A stretch of DNA of 26,587 nucleotides from Mycolicibacterium porcinum. Lineage in GTDB: Bacteria > Actinomycetota > Actinomycetes > Mycobacteriales > Mycobacteriaceae. Position 1 is the stretch's first letter. Each line of letters begins with the position of its first letter. The stretch covers positions 1 through 26,587 of the forward strand of contig MSTD01000064.1 of assembly GCA_001942045.1 (NCBI GenBank), given 5' to 3'. Made by a program: the position numbers and the translations under genes. This document shows positions 14,729-22,910 of this stretch, in pieces. The notes below the pieces were generated by a model. That model did no database searches and was not told where the DNA came from. It worked only from the letters and a program-made list of their open reading frames with translations.

Positions 14729-15913
14729 CTACTGCCCGGAAGCCCGCGGTAGATCGTATTCGCGGGACATCGACCCGTACGACGCATAGGCCAGATGCTC
14801 GAAGATCGGATCCTCGTCGTCGATGTCGAGCACCACCGCCCCGGGCCTGCGGAGCCGGGCCGGGACGACGTCGAGCTTGTGGTCGTCGGTGTTCTCCACG
14901 CCCAGCCGGGACCGGGCCATGCGCTGCGCGCGGCGACGTCGCAGTTGCTCCTCGATGCGGGTCTGACGGCGCAGGTAGGCCAGGTACAGCACGGTCAGTG
15001 TGCCGGCGGTGCCACACACCCACCAGGCCGACGGCGTCACCAGGAAAGCGGCGCCCGCCGAGAACAGCAACGTGGCGGCCAGCACCGCGAGCACGCGCTT
15101 GCGGAACCGGAACTTGCGGGCGCTGATCTCCGCGGCTTTCTTCGACTCGAACCGGCGCTGCCGGGTCGCGCCCAACGACGCGACGCGTGCCTCGGACTGA
15201 TCTTCCTCGACCGGTTCGTCCTCGGCCTCGGGTTCCAGCCCGGTCTCGTCGGCGACGTACTCGTACTCGTCGTCGGCGAGATCCTCCGGGTCCTCAGCCT
15301 CCTGGGCGGCCTCGGGCTCCTCGGTGTCGTCGAGATCCACTGCGATCCGCTCGGTTTGGGCTTCCGACTCGACGGCGTCGAATTCCTCGACCGGCTCTTC
15401 AACCGCGACGGGCTCAGGCTCAGCTTCGGGCTCGGGCTCGGGCTCGGTCTCGAATTCCAGCTCGAGTTCGGGCTCGCCGACTTCCTCGGGTTGCGTCTCG
15501 GCTGCCTCGGTCATCGTGCCGACCGGCAGTGCGCCGGAATCCTCGTCAACGATGTCGACGTCGAGATAGTCGGGTTCGGGGGTCTCGACACTCGCGGCGG
15601 CCACTACGACGGTGCGCTGCACGGTGGCGTGCACGCGCACTTCGGCAGGCGCCTCGTCGTCCTCGAGGTCTTCATCGAGATCCTCGTCGAGGTGGTCGAC
15701 GCTGGGCTGCCAGTGCGGATCGCTGTGATGCCCGGCGGCGGGGCCGCGTCGTAAGCGTTGTGAGTTGCGTCCACTGTTGAGCACTCGGGTCGCCAGGGCG
15801 ACGTCACTGGTACGACGGACCGAGTCGCGCTTGCTGATCAACATCGGAACCAAAACGAAAAGCCAGAGAACGACGAGGGAAATCCACAGTAGTGACTGGG
15901 GGATGCTTGGCAT
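14729..15913 (-). CDS. glpR: GlpR, membrane receptor for the gephyrin-like protein Glp
   Basis: 394 residues from ATG 15913, with AAAGGAG 9 bases upstream. A membrane segment at ~8-26 (LLWISLVVLWLFVLVPMLIS) is followed by a very acidic, Glu/Pro-rich disordered region (~70-235), then a pair of membrane segments around 268-310 and a basic tail with RRQTRIEEQLRRRRAQRMAR and DLPRASGQ. This is the layout of the mycobacterial Rv0996/corynebacterial GlpR protein, which binds Glp and links it to the divisome and Wag31 (established in Corynebacterium). The glp gene lies two genes upstream on the same strand. It has its own promoter in the 237-base gap before it. Confidence 0.88.
   Translation of the reverse strand: MPSIPQSLLWISLVVLWLFVLVPMLISKRDSVRRTSDVALATRVLNSGRNSQRLRRGPAAGHHSDPHWQPSVDHLDEDLDEDLEDDEAPAEVRVHATVQRTVVVAAASVETPEPDYLDVDIVDEDSGALPVGTMTEAAETQPEEVGEPELELEFETEPEPEPEAEPEPVAVEEPVEEFDAVESEAQTERIAVDLDDTEEPEAAQEAEDPEDLADDEYEYVADETGLEPEAEDEPVEEDQSEARVASLGATRQRRFESKKAAEISARKFRFRKRVLAVLAATLLFSAGAAFLVTPSAWWVCGTAGTLTVLYLAYLRRQTRIEEQLRRRRAQRMARSRLGVENTDDHKLDVVPARLRRPGAVVLDIDDEDPIFEHLAYASYGSMSREYDLPRASGQ
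15411..15475. repeat. Low-complexity GGGCTC hexamer tract inside glpR
   Basis: Plus-strand GGGCTC-type hexamers run in tandem (cleanest at 15427-15452). They encode alternating Glu-Pro/Glu-Leu pairs of the disordered acidic region on the minus strand. The tract stays in frame. Slippage could change the length by two residues per unit. Confidence 0.7.
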
Positions 15914-15981
15914 GACGCCTGCTCCTTTCCCCTTCAGGCTAGGTCTGTGACCAGCGCATCCATGGATGGCGCGCCGACACA

Positions 15982-16010
15982 ATTACACACCTGTAATTCG
16001 ATCGATACAA
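15982..16010 (-). promoter_or_regulatory. Predicted glpR promoter with embedded AATTACA inverted repeat
   Basis: On the minus strand TTGTAT (16005-16010) is followed after 17 bases by TGTAAT (15982-15987), giving a ~60-base leader. AATTACA (15981-15987) and TGTAATT (15992-15998) are exact complements around the -10, a possible operator. Upstream, minus-strand TGTGA-N6-TGACT (16019-16034) matches a CRP site at 8 of 10 positions. The rest of the gap 15914-16150 holds no gene. A 14-base perfect palindrome at 16122-16135 lies just after the rimJ stop. Confidence 0.5.
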
Positions 16011-16150
16011 GCACCAACAGTCACATATGTCACATTGGTAACAGCTGACGAGGCGCATTTTGCCGAGATTGCTTCCAGGGCTGTGGATCCGACGAGATCA
16101 CGACCATGGGCGCAGATTCGACGCGGCGCGCCGCGCAGCAGTCGGCCGGA

Positions 16151-16804
16151 TCAGCACCAACTGGCCCGGCCGGCCGAAACCAGCGCCTGGGCCGCCGAAC
16201 GCTCGAGCTCTTCCAGCGTGACCGCCACCAGGAGATGGTCGCGCCAGGCGCCGTCCACCTCGAGGTAACGACGCAACAACCCCTCCTCGCGGAAGCCCAC
16301 CCGCGCCAGCACGGCCCGGCTCGCCGCGTTCTCGGGACGCACCGTGGCCTCTACCCGGTGCAGTTGTACCCCGTTGAAGCAGTGGTCGAGTCCCAGTGCG
16401 AGCGCCCCGGTCGCCACCCCTCCGCCGGTCTTGTCGCTGGCCACCCAGTAGCCGATCCACGCCGACCGCAGCGCGCCGTGCGTGACGTTGCCGATCGTGA
16501 GCTGTCCGGCGAACTGCCCGTCGAGCTCGATCACATAGGGCAGCATCCGCCCGCGCCGCGCCTCGCTGCGCAGCCCTGAGCAGATCGCCGGCCACGACGA
16601 AACGGCATGGCGGACATGCCAATCCACACCGCTCACCGGCTCCCACGGCTCCAGGTGGGCTTGATCGGCGAGCCGGATGCGGCTCCACACCGCGGCATCG
16701 CGCAGCCGCACCGGGCGTAGCCGCACCACTCCGGCCGGCATCCGCAACGGTCCAACAGGACCGGGCCAGCCCGGGTGAAAAGTGTTGGAGCGGAACGGGC
16801 TCAT
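16151..16804 (-). CDS. rimJ: GNAT-family N-acetyltransferase (RimJ/RimL type)
   Basis: 217 residues. The fold matches the ribosomal-protein-alanine acetyltransferase group: VRLRPVRLRDAAVWSRIRLADQ at the N-terminus, SAWIGYWVASDKTGGGVATGAL (the acetyl-CoA binding region), then LHRVEATVRPENAASRAVLARV and GFREEGLLRRYLEVDG. This order is typical of RimJ/RimL. It would transfer acetyl from acetyl-CoA to a protein N-terminus or similar amine in the cytoplasm; the real substrate in mycobacteria is not settled. It follows glp by 46 bases and is probably in the galU-glp-rimJ operon. The M. tuberculosis neighbour set is the same (galU, moeA1, rimJ, Rv0996). Confidence 0.88.
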   Translation of the reverse strand: MSPFRSNTFHPGWPGPVGPLRMPAGVVRLRPVRLRDAAVWSRIRLADQAHLEPWEPVSGVDWHVRHAVSSWPAICSGLRSEARRGRMLPYVIELDGQFAGQLTIGNVTHGALRSAWIGYWVASDKTGGGVATGALALGLDHCFNGVQLHRVEATVRPENAASRAVLARVGFREEGLLRRYLEVDGAWRDHLLVAVTLEELERSAAQALVSAGRASWC

Positions 16805-16850
16805 CCGCGTGATCGATTCGTCACACCGTCATTCATCGAATGAAGTCTTA

Positions 16851-18089
16851 TCAGCCGCGCTGAGCCAGGAATGCCACATCCACGGTTTCGCCGGTGCGAA
16901 CCTCGTCGACGTCACTCGGAATCACCACGAGACAGTTCGCCTCGGCGAGTGTGGCCAGCAGGTGAGTCGACGCGCCCGGCGCCCCGCCCAGGGCCTGGAC
17001 CAGGTATTCGCCGGTGTCCTGGTCGCGCATCAACTGTCCGCGCAGGTATCCGGTGCGGCCGGCCACCGAGCTGATCGGTGAGAGCGTGCGGGCTTGAACC
17101 ACGCGGCGCATCGGCTGGCGCTTGCCCAGCGACAGCCGGATCAGCGGGCGCACCATCACCTCGAACACCACCAGCGCGCTCACCGGGTTGGCGGGCAGCA
17201 GGAACACCGGAACCCGGTCGCGGCCGAGCTGACCGAAGCCCTGCACCGACCCGGGGTGCATCGCGATCCGGGCCACCTCCATCTCGCCGAGTTCGGAGAG
17301 CACGGTGCGCACCGACTCCGCGGCGGCTCCGCCGACGGCACCGGCGATCACCACGATCTCATTGCGATTGACTTGGCCCTCAACGGTTTCCCGCAGTTCC
17401 CGAGGGTCGGTGCTGATGATGCCGACCCGGTTGACCTCGGCACCCGCGTCGCGGCCCGCCGCGGCCAGCGCATAGGAGTTCACGTCGTACACCTGGCCCG
17501 TGCCCGGATTGCGGGACACGTCGACGAGCTCACCGCCGACGCACATCACCGACAACCGCGGCCGCGGATGCACCAGCACCCGATCCCGCCCGACCGCGGC
17601 CAGCAGACCCACCTGGGCCGGGCCGATGATGGTGCCCGCCCGAACCGCGACATCGCCGGGCTGCACATCGTCACCCGTGCGCCGGACATAGGCGCCCGAA
17701 CGCACACTGCGCAGGATCCGCACCCGGCTCTCCCCGCCGTCGGTCCACCGCAACGGCAGCACCGCGTCGGCCAGCGTGGGCATCGGCGCGCCCGTCTGCA
17801 CGCGGGCGGCCTGCCGCGGCTGCAACCGGCTCGGGGTGCGGGCTCCCGCTTCGATCGAACCCATCACGGGCAGACTTACCTCACCGGCGCCGTCACCCAC
17901 AGACAGCACGTCGACGCTGCGCACCGCATAACCGTCGATCGCGGCCTGATCGAATCCCGGCATCGGTCGTTCGGTGACGACCTCCTCGGCACACATCAGA
18001 CCCTGTGACTCGGCGATGGCCACTCGCACCGGTCGGGGGGCCACCGCAGCAGCCGCTACCCGAGCCTGCTGTTCCTCCACCGAACGCAC
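16851..18089 (-). CDS. glp: Glp (MoeA1), gephyrin-like molybdotransferase homologue
   Basis: 412 residues with the MoeA/gephyrin-E architecture: MPGFDQAAIDGYAV (~43-56), RVQTGAPMP (~96-104), GDDVQPGD, the central MoaB/MogA-like domain, MHPGSVQGFG and LPANPVSALVVFEVMVRPLI (~298-317), and a beta-barrel C-terminal domain. Two molybdate-insertion motifs are altered: TGDEL reads V184-GG-EL, losing the Asp, and SGGVSVG reads AGAVGGA (249-255). In Corynebacterium the orthologue Glp acts with GlpR in division and polar growth, and glpR is two genes downstream here. GTG 18089 has AGGAAGG ~6 bases upstream. A role in cell division rather than Moco synthesis is likely. Confidence 0.88.
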   Translation of the reverse strand: MRSVEEQQARVAAAAVAPRPVRVAIAESQGLMCAEEVVTERPMPGFDQAAIDGYAVRSVDVLSVGDGAGEVSLPVMGSIEAGARTPSRLQPRQAARVQTGAPMPTLADAVLPLRWTDGGESRVRILRSVRSGAYVRRTGDDVQPGDVAVRAGTIIGPAQVGLLAAVGRDRVLVHPRPRLSVMCVGGELVDVSRNPGTGQVYDVNSYALAAAGRDAGAEVNRVGIISTDPRELRETVEGQVNRNEIVVIAGAVGGAAAESVRTVLSELGEMEVARIAMHPGSVQGFGQLGRDRVPVFLLPANPVSALVVFEVMVRPLIRLSLGKRQPMRRVVQARTLSPISSVAGRTGYLRGQLMRDQDTGEYLVQALGGAPGASTHLLATLAEANCLVVIPSDVDEVRTGETVDVAFLAQRG

Positions 18090-18140
18090 AACACGCCTTC
18101 CTATCTACGGGCCCCCGACTGCCGGACACCCGACGCGTTG

Positions 18141-19070
18141 CTAGCCGTCCTGTCCGGTCAGACCCAATCGTTCGACCAACCACCGCCGCAAATCGGGGCC
18201 GTAGTCGTCACGTTCCAACGCAAAGTCAACCGCAGCCTTCAGGTAGCCGCCGGGATTTCCCAGGTCGTGTCGGGCTCCGCGGTGCACGACGACATGGACC
18301 GGATGACCCTCGTCGATCAGCAGCGCGATGGCATCGGTCAGCTGGATCTCCCCGCCCACCCCGCGCGAAACCCGGCGCAGCGCATCGAAGATCGCCCGGT
18401 CCAGGAGGTAGCGGCCGGCCGCGGCGTAGGGCGACGGCGCATCGTCGGACTTGGGCTTTTCCACCATGCCCTTGACCCGCAGCACGTTCGGGTTGGCCGC
18501 GTCGGGAACGGTCTCGACGTCGAAGACGCCGTAGGCGCTGATCTCGTCCTCGGGCACCTCGATGGCGCACAACACGGTCCCGCCGCGCTTGGCGCGGACC
18601 TTCGACATGGTCTCCAGCACACCGGTCGGCAGCACCAGATCGTCGGGCAGCAGCACCGCGATCGCGTCCTCATCGGGTGCCAACGCACCCTCGACGCAGC
18701 CGACGGCGTGTCCGAGGCCCAGCGGCTCGGCCTGCACCACGGATTCGACCTTGATCAGTGCCGGAGCGCGACGGACTTTCTCCAGCATCGTCTTCTTGCC
18801 GCGAGCCTCCAGCGTGCCCTCGAGCACCAGGTCCTCGACGAAATGCGCGACGACGCCGTCTTTGCCCTCGGACGTGATGATGATCAAGCGCTCGGCACCG
18901 GCCTCGGCAGCCTCCGCCGCGACCAGCTCGATGCCCGGGGTGTCGACGACCGGCAGCAATTCCTTGGGGACCGTCTTGGTCGCCGGCAGGAATCGCGTAC
19001 CCAGACCGGCCGCCGGGACCACGGCCGTGTAGGGAATCGGCACCTCAGGTGCCTTGTGAGACGTGCTCAT
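18141..19070 (-). CDS. galU: UTP-glucose-1-phosphate uridylyltransferase
   Basis: 309 residues. It forms UDP-glucose from UTP and glucose-1-phosphate in the cytoplasm, feeding envelope polysaccharide, trehalose and galactose metabolism. The nucleotide-binding signature PAAGLGTRFLPATKTVPKEL is followed by PVVDTP, LPDDLVL (metal-binding Asp pair), YGVFDVE, GMVEKPK and GGEIQLTDAI, all in the GalU order. The start is ATG 19070. TAGGGT (minus, 19078-19083) ends 7 bases upstream, so the transcript should be leaderless. It heads the galU-glp-rimJ operon (51-base gap to glp) and is divergent from 5-FTHF cyclo-ligase. Confidence 0.97.
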   Translation of the reverse strand: MSTSHKAPEVPIPYTAVVPAAGLGTRFLPATKTVPKELLPVVDTPGIELVAAEAAEAGAERLIIITSEGKDGVVAHFVEDLVLEGTLEARGKKTMLEKVRRAPALIKVESVVQAEPLGLGHAVGCVEGALAPDEDAIAVLLPDDLVLPTGVLETMSKVRAKRGGTVLCAIEVPEDEISAYGVFDVETVPDAANPNVLRVKGMVEKPKSDDAPSPYAAAGRYLLDRAIFDALRRVSRGVGGEIQLTDAIALLIDEGHPVHVVVHRGARHDLGNPGGYLKAAVDFALERDDYGPDLRRWLVERLGLTGQDG

Positions 19071-19077
19071 CGTTCAC

Positions 19078-19087
19078 ACCCTAACGT
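19078..19087. promoter_or_regulatory. Overlapping divergent -10 boxes of galU and 5-FTHF cyclo-ligase
   Basis: The galU -10 (TAGGGT on the minus strand, 19078-19083) and a plus-strand TAACGT (19082-19087) share two bases within the 27-base gap. Both fit TANNNT. Polymerase could not occupy both at once. Confidence 0.45.
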
Positions 19088-19097
19088 CCGTTCTGAA

Positions 19098-19697
19098 ATG
19101 GTGGAGGGTGTGACCCCGCCGACAAAGACCGAGTTGAGAGCTGGCGTTCTTCGGGCCAGACGGGCACTGCCCGCCGACCAACGAGACCGTGAGGCGCAGG
19201 CGCTCTGCAGCTGGCTGCCCACTTTGGTGCGCGACGGGCAAACGGTGTGCGCCTATGTTCCGGTCGGCTCCGAACCGGGCTCTCAGATGCTGTTGGACAC
19301 CCTCCTGGAACTCGGTGTGCGCATGCTGCTTCCGGTGGCCCGCAACGACGAGGACGGGCGTGGACTGCCGATGCAGTGGGGCCCGTATGAGCCCGGCACG
19401 TTGGTGGCGGCTGAGTTCGGTCTGCGCGAGCCGCCGCCGCCGTGGTTGCCCGCCGGACGGATCGCGGATGCCGAGGTAATCCTCGTGCCGGCCCTGGCGG
19501 TCGACCGCAACGGGAACCGGCTGGGCCGCGGCGCGGGGTTCTACGACCGCAGCCTGATCTATGCCGCACCGCACGCGCGCCTGGTCGCGGTGGTGCGTGA
19601 CGACGAGCTGGTCGACGAGCTGCCCGCCGATCCCCACGACGTACGGATGACGCACGCACTGACGCCGTCGGGCGGAATCGTGACGTTGCGGCGTTGA
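19098..19697 (+). CDS. 5-formyltetrahydrofolate cyclo-ligase
   Basis: 199 residues. It converts 5-formyl-THF to 5,10-methenyl-THF with ATP. Signs are a basic N-terminus (TKTELRAGVLRARRALP), VCAYVPVGSEPGSQML, then LVPALAVDRNGNRLGRGAGFYDRSL, the family's ATP/Mg loop and GRGxGFYDR signature, and a C-terminal VRMTHALTPSGGIVTL. ATG 19098 is taken: TAACGT lies 10 bases upstream. GTG 19110 is the alternative but would have GGAGGG only one base away. It is divergent from galU, as its homologue Rv0992c is in M. tuberculosis, and the pucR gene begins 18 bases downstream. Confidence 0.93.
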   Translation: MVEGVTPPTKTELRAGVLRARRALPADQRDREAQALCSWLPTLVRDGQTVCAYVPVGSEPGSQMLLDTLLELGVRMLLPVARNDEDGRGLPMQWGPYEPGTLVAAEFGLREPPPPWLPAGRIADAEVILVPALAVDRNGNRLGRGAGFYDRSLIYAAPHARLVAVVRDDELVDELPADPHDVRMTHALTPSGGIVTLRR

Positions 19698-19715
19698 GCG
19701 GTCCAGAATCGTCAG

Positions 19716-20951
19716 GTGGCCGATCCGGTGAGCGCTGACTTCAGTGGCCGCATGCAACTCATCGTCGACGCCCTGGCCCAGGCCCTGGACCGGGCCGTGC
19801 TGCTGGACGACGAGGAGCTGACCCCGATCACCCACAGCCGTCAGCTCGGCGAACTCGACGACGTGCGGGTGCACAGCGTGCTGCAACGCGAGACCCGGGC
19901 GGACGTCAAGGCGGCGCTGTTCGAATTCGGCATCGGCTCGGCCGACTCGGCACTGTGGATCCCGGCGTTTCCGCAACACAACCTGATGGCCCGGTTCTGT
20001 GTGCCGGTGCGATCCGCGACCGAGCGGTTCGGCTACCTGTGGATCATCGTGCCCGAGGGGTCACTGCCCGAGAATGGTGAGCAGTTGGCGATCCGGGCGG
20101 GTGCCGACCTGCTGGACATCCTCGATCGCCGCAACGCGGCGCTGCGCACCGAAGAGTCCGCACAGCAGGGCCTCCTGCGGCGGCTGATCTCCGCCGAGGA
20201 GCCCGGGCAGGCGCACGCGGTGGTCGCCGAGCTGCACACCAGGTCGATGGCCGAGCCGCACGACGTGGTCCAGGTTTTCACGTTCGAGCCCGGCGCTGAC
20301 GCCGCGGGCGATCCGATCGATCGAAGCCTGGCGCTGCGGTTGCGCCTTGCATCCACCGACCGCACGCGCCGGTGGTACACCCTGGCCGGAGCGACGACGA
20401 CGGTCCTGGCGGTGTCGCGCTCCGATGCCGGCTCCGTCGCGACCGCCGACACCGTCGCCGAAGCCGTCCGGGCCAGCTACCGTCGCCGGCCGCCCATTGG
20501 GGCCTCGGGGACTCCCCTGCCGATAACGCAAGCCGCCCTTGGGTTTCGGCAGGCGAGGCACGCCTTGACGCTGGCCGGCGTCGGCGTGGGCGGCTCTCAG
20601 GTGACCGACTGGTCCGCACTCGGCTCGTGGCGCACGCTGGCCCTGCTCGGCCAGGCCTACGACCGGGACCGGCTCGGCGAGCTGGTCCACCCGGGCATCG
20701 TCAGCCTGATCGAACAGGGCCGCGACGACCTGCTCCGGACGCTCGATACCTACCTGGCCAACGGCGGTGACGTGCGGCGCACCGCCGAGGACATGTATCT
20801 GCACCGGTCCACGCTCTACTACCGGCTGGAGAAAATCGCCGAGACCGTCGGCAGCGATCTCGGCGACGGTGAAACCCGGTTCGATCTGATGCTGGGATTG
20901 CGGCTGGCTCGGCTGGCCGGGCTCTACCGGCCCGATTCGACAACTGTCTGA
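19716..20951 (+). CDS. PucR/CdaR-type transcriptional regulator
   Basis: 411 residues. The C-terminal PucR-type HTH is clear: LLRTLDTYLANGGDVRRTAEDMYLHRSTLYYRLEKIAE (~345-382), then DLGDGETRFDLMLGLRLARL. The N-terminal part resembles a GAF/GGDEF-like sensing region, with WIPAFPQHNLMARFCVPVRS and YLWIIVPEG. Such regulators control purine, polyketide or amino-acid/GABA use. GTG 19716 follows CAGAAT (19704-19709) after 6 bases, a leaderless pattern, so it may have its own promoter despite the 18-base gap to the cyclo-ligase. The permease-Usp operon directly downstream is the likely target. Confidence 0.9.
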   Translation: MADPVSADFSGRMQLIVDALAQALDRAVLLDDEELTPITHSRQLGELDDVRVHSVLQRETRADVKAALFEFGIGSADSALWIPAFPQHNLMARFCVPVRSATERFGYLWIIVPEGSLPENGEQLAIRAGADLLDILDRRNAALRTEESAQQGLLRRLISAEEPGQAHAVVAELHTRSMAEPHDVVQVFTFEPGADAAGDPIDRSLALRLRLASTDRTRRWYTLAGATTTVLAVSRSDAGSVATADTVAEAVRASYRRRPPIGASGTPLPITQAALGFRQARHALTLAGVGVGGSQVTDWSALGSWRTLALLGQAYDRDRLGELVHPGIVSLIEQGRDDLLRTLDTYLANGGDVRRTAEDMYLHRSTLYYRLEKIAETVGSDLGDGETRFDLMLGLRLARLAGLYRPDSTTV

Positions 20952-21037
20952 ACCGGCCGCGCGAGTTTCCTACAGTTTCGGCCCGATTTCGGCACCGACG
21001 AGCCGCCGACGGGCATAGCGTTTCCCTTCTGGCCATT

Positions 21038-21053
21038 TGTGAGCTGAGTCACA
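21038..21053. promoter_or_regulatory. Perfect CRP-type site TGTGA-GCTGAG-TCACA
   Basis: TGTGA (21038-21042) and TCACA (21049-21053) with a 6-base spacer equal the mycobacterial CRP/GlxR consensus without mismatch. It lies 25 bases before the permease ATG (21078); the GGAGGA ribosome site is between. It probably overlaps the promoter. Confidence 0.7.
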
Positions 21054-21077
21054 TACCACGGAGGAGTCGGTACGCAC

Positions 21078-22910
21078 ATGGGTGAAACACCCGCCCTGAA
21101 AAAGGCGCTCAGTCAACGACAACTGCGGATGATCGCGATCGGCGGCGTCATCGGCGCCGGACTCTTCGTCGGTTCCGGCGTGGTGATCGGGAAAACCGGC
21201 CCCGGCGTCTTCATCACCTATGCCCTGGCCGGGGTTCTGGTCATCATGGTCATGCGGATGCTCGCCGAGATGGCCGTCGCCAATCCGTCGACCGGATCGT
21301 TCGCCGACTATTCGCGCAACGCGCTAGGCAATTGGGCAGGCTTCTCGGTCGGCTGGCTGTATTGGTACTTCTGGGTGATCGTCGTCGGCTTCGAAGCCAT
21401 CGCGGGCGCCAAAATCATTCAGTTCTGGATAGACGTCCCCATCTGGCTGACCGCGTTGATCCTGTTGATCGCGATGACCGCCACCAACCTGTTCTCGGTG
21501 TCGTCGTTCGGTGAATTCGAGTACTGGTTCGCCGGGATCAAGGTGGCCGCGATCCTGGCGTTCATCGGCCTGGGTTCGCTGTACGTCATCGGGCTGTGGC
21601 CGCACAAAGAGATGGACTTCTCCAACCTCACCTCCCACGGCGGGTTCTTCCCGCTGGGCGTCATGGCCGTCACGGTCGGCGTGGTGACCGTGATCTTCTC
21701 GATGGTCGGCGCCGAGATCGCCACCATCGCGGCGGCCGAATCGTCCGACCCCGAGCGGGCGGTCGCGAAGGCCGCCAACTCGGTGATCCTGCGCATCGCG
21801 GTGTTCTTCGTCGGCTCGGCGTTCCTGCTCGTGACGATCCTGCCGTGGAACAGCGACCAGGTGGCCGCGTCGCCGTTCGTCTCGGCGTTCACCCAGATCG
21901 GCATCCCCTACGCCGACCACATCATGAACGCGGTGGTGCTCACGGCCGTGCTGAGCTGCCTGAACTCGGGGATGTACACCGCGTCCCGGATGCTGTTCGT
22001 GCTTGCCGCCCGCCGCGAGGCACCGCCGCAGTTGGTCTCGGTGACACGTCGCGGAGTTCCGGCCGCCGCTATCCTCGCATCGTCGGTCATCGGCTTCCTC
22101 GGCGTGATCGCCTCGGCGTTCTCGCCGGACTTCATCTTCAAATTCCTGCTGGATTCCAGCGGCGCGGTGATCCTGTTCGTCTACCTGCTGATCGCGGTCT
22201 CGCAGATCGTGCTGCGCTACCGCACCTCGGCCGAGACGCTCAAGGTGAAGATGTGGCTGTTCCCGGTGTTGTCGATGCTCACGGCGGCGGCCATTTTCGC
22301 GATCCTGGTGCAGATGTTCGTGCAGGGCGGCGACAACCGCAAAGCCCTGACCATGAGCTTGTTGTCGTGGGCCGTGGTGATCCTGCTGTTCCTGGCCAAC
22401 CGCTGGTTCATCTCGCGCCGTCCCGAGGTGGCCGGCGTGGCGCCGGAGGCCGGCGCCGCGCATCCGCACCGGGTGTTGGTGCTGGCCAATCAGACCGTGG
22501 AATCCACCGAGCTGCTCGACGAGCTGCGTCGCATCGGGGCTGACCGCGACACCGTCTATCAGGTGGTGGTGCCCGCCAGTCCGATCGACACCGGCGTGGC
22601 CGCCACTCACGGCCCGCTCGATATCTCCGAAGCCACCGCCCGCGCGGCGCAGCAGCGCCTGGATCAGACACTGAGCACGCTGCGTTCCGAGCAGCTGCGG
22701 GCCGACGGCGAGCTGGGTGACTACCGTCCGCTCCGGGCCCTGGCTCATGCCGTCGAGAACTTCCGGCCCGATCAGATCGTGATTTCCACACTGCCGCCGG
22801 AGGAATCGGTGTGGCACCGCTTCGATGTCGTCGACCGGGCCCGCGCGGAATATCAGATCCCGGTGACGCATGTGGTGTCGCGGGTGCGCACCCAGGAGCA
22901 TGCGTCGTGA
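21078..22910 (+). CDS. APC-family amino-acid permease (GabP/AroP type) with C-terminal Usp-like domain
   Basis: 610 residues. The first ~445 form a 12-segment APC transporter: RQLRMIAIGGVIGAGLFVGSG in the first helix (the GAGLFVGSG substrate motif of GabP/AroP-type carriers), EMAVANPSTGSFADYSR, VGAEIATIAAAES and SCLNSGMYTASRML. Such carriers import GABA or other amino acids by proton symport at the plasma membrane. The last ~150 residues (HPHRVLVLANQTVEST onward, to HFDVVDRARAEYQIP-like) add a soluble universal-stress-protein-like domain; ordinary members end near 460. ATG 21078 with GGAGGAG ~11 bases upstream. It overlaps the Usp gene by 4 bases, and a perfect CRP-type site and pucR precede it. 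Confidence 0.92.
   Translation: MGETPALKKALSQRQLRMIAIGGVIGAGLFVGSGVVIGKTGPGVFITYALAGVLVIMVMRMLAEMAVANPSTGSFADYSRNALGNWAGFSVGWLYWYFWVIVVGFEAIAGAKIIQFWIDVPIWLTALILLIAMTATNLFSVSSFGEFEYWFAGIKVAAILAFIGLGSLYVIGLWPHKEMDFSNLTSHGGFFPLGVMAVTVGVVTVIFSMVGAEIATIAAAESSDPERAVAKAANSVILRIAVFFVGSAFLLVTILPWNSDQVAASPFVSAFTQIGIPYADHIMNAVVLTAVLSCLNSGMYTASRMLFVLAARREAPPQLVSVTRRGVPAAAILASSVIGFLGVIASAFSPDFIFKFLLDSSGAVILFVYLLIAVSQIVLRYRTSAETLKVKMWLFPVLSMLTAAAIFAILVQMFVQGGDNRKALTMSLLSWAVVILLFLANRWFISRRPEVAGVAPEAGAAHPHRVLVLANQTVESTELLDELRRIGADRDTVYQVVVPASPIDTGVAATHGPLDISEATARAAQQRLDQTLSTLRSEQLRADGELGDYRPLRALAHAVENFRPDQIVISTLPPEESVWHRFDVVDRARAEYQIPVTHVVSRVRTQEHAS

Noticed and set aside
16122..16135. CGCGGCGCGCCGCG perfect palindrome after rimJ
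   Set aside because: It has no loop and no T-run, so it is a poor terminator. In GC-rich DNA such palindromes arise by chance.
15966..16268. A 100-codon plus-strand frame beginning in the glpR-rimJ gap
   Set aside because: Its second half is antisense to rimJ, composition is unlike a protein, and there is no ribosome site; the gap is better explained by the glpR promoter.
18138..19097. An extended N-terminus for the 5-FTHF cyclo-ligase reading through galU
   Set aside because: It is wholly antisense to galU. The cyclo-ligase fold begins at ~19098.
21324..22901. A 525-codon minus-strand open frame opposite the permease
   Set aside because: It has a His/Asp/Arg/Gln-rich composition typical of the antisense of a membrane protein gene, with no motif and no start signal.
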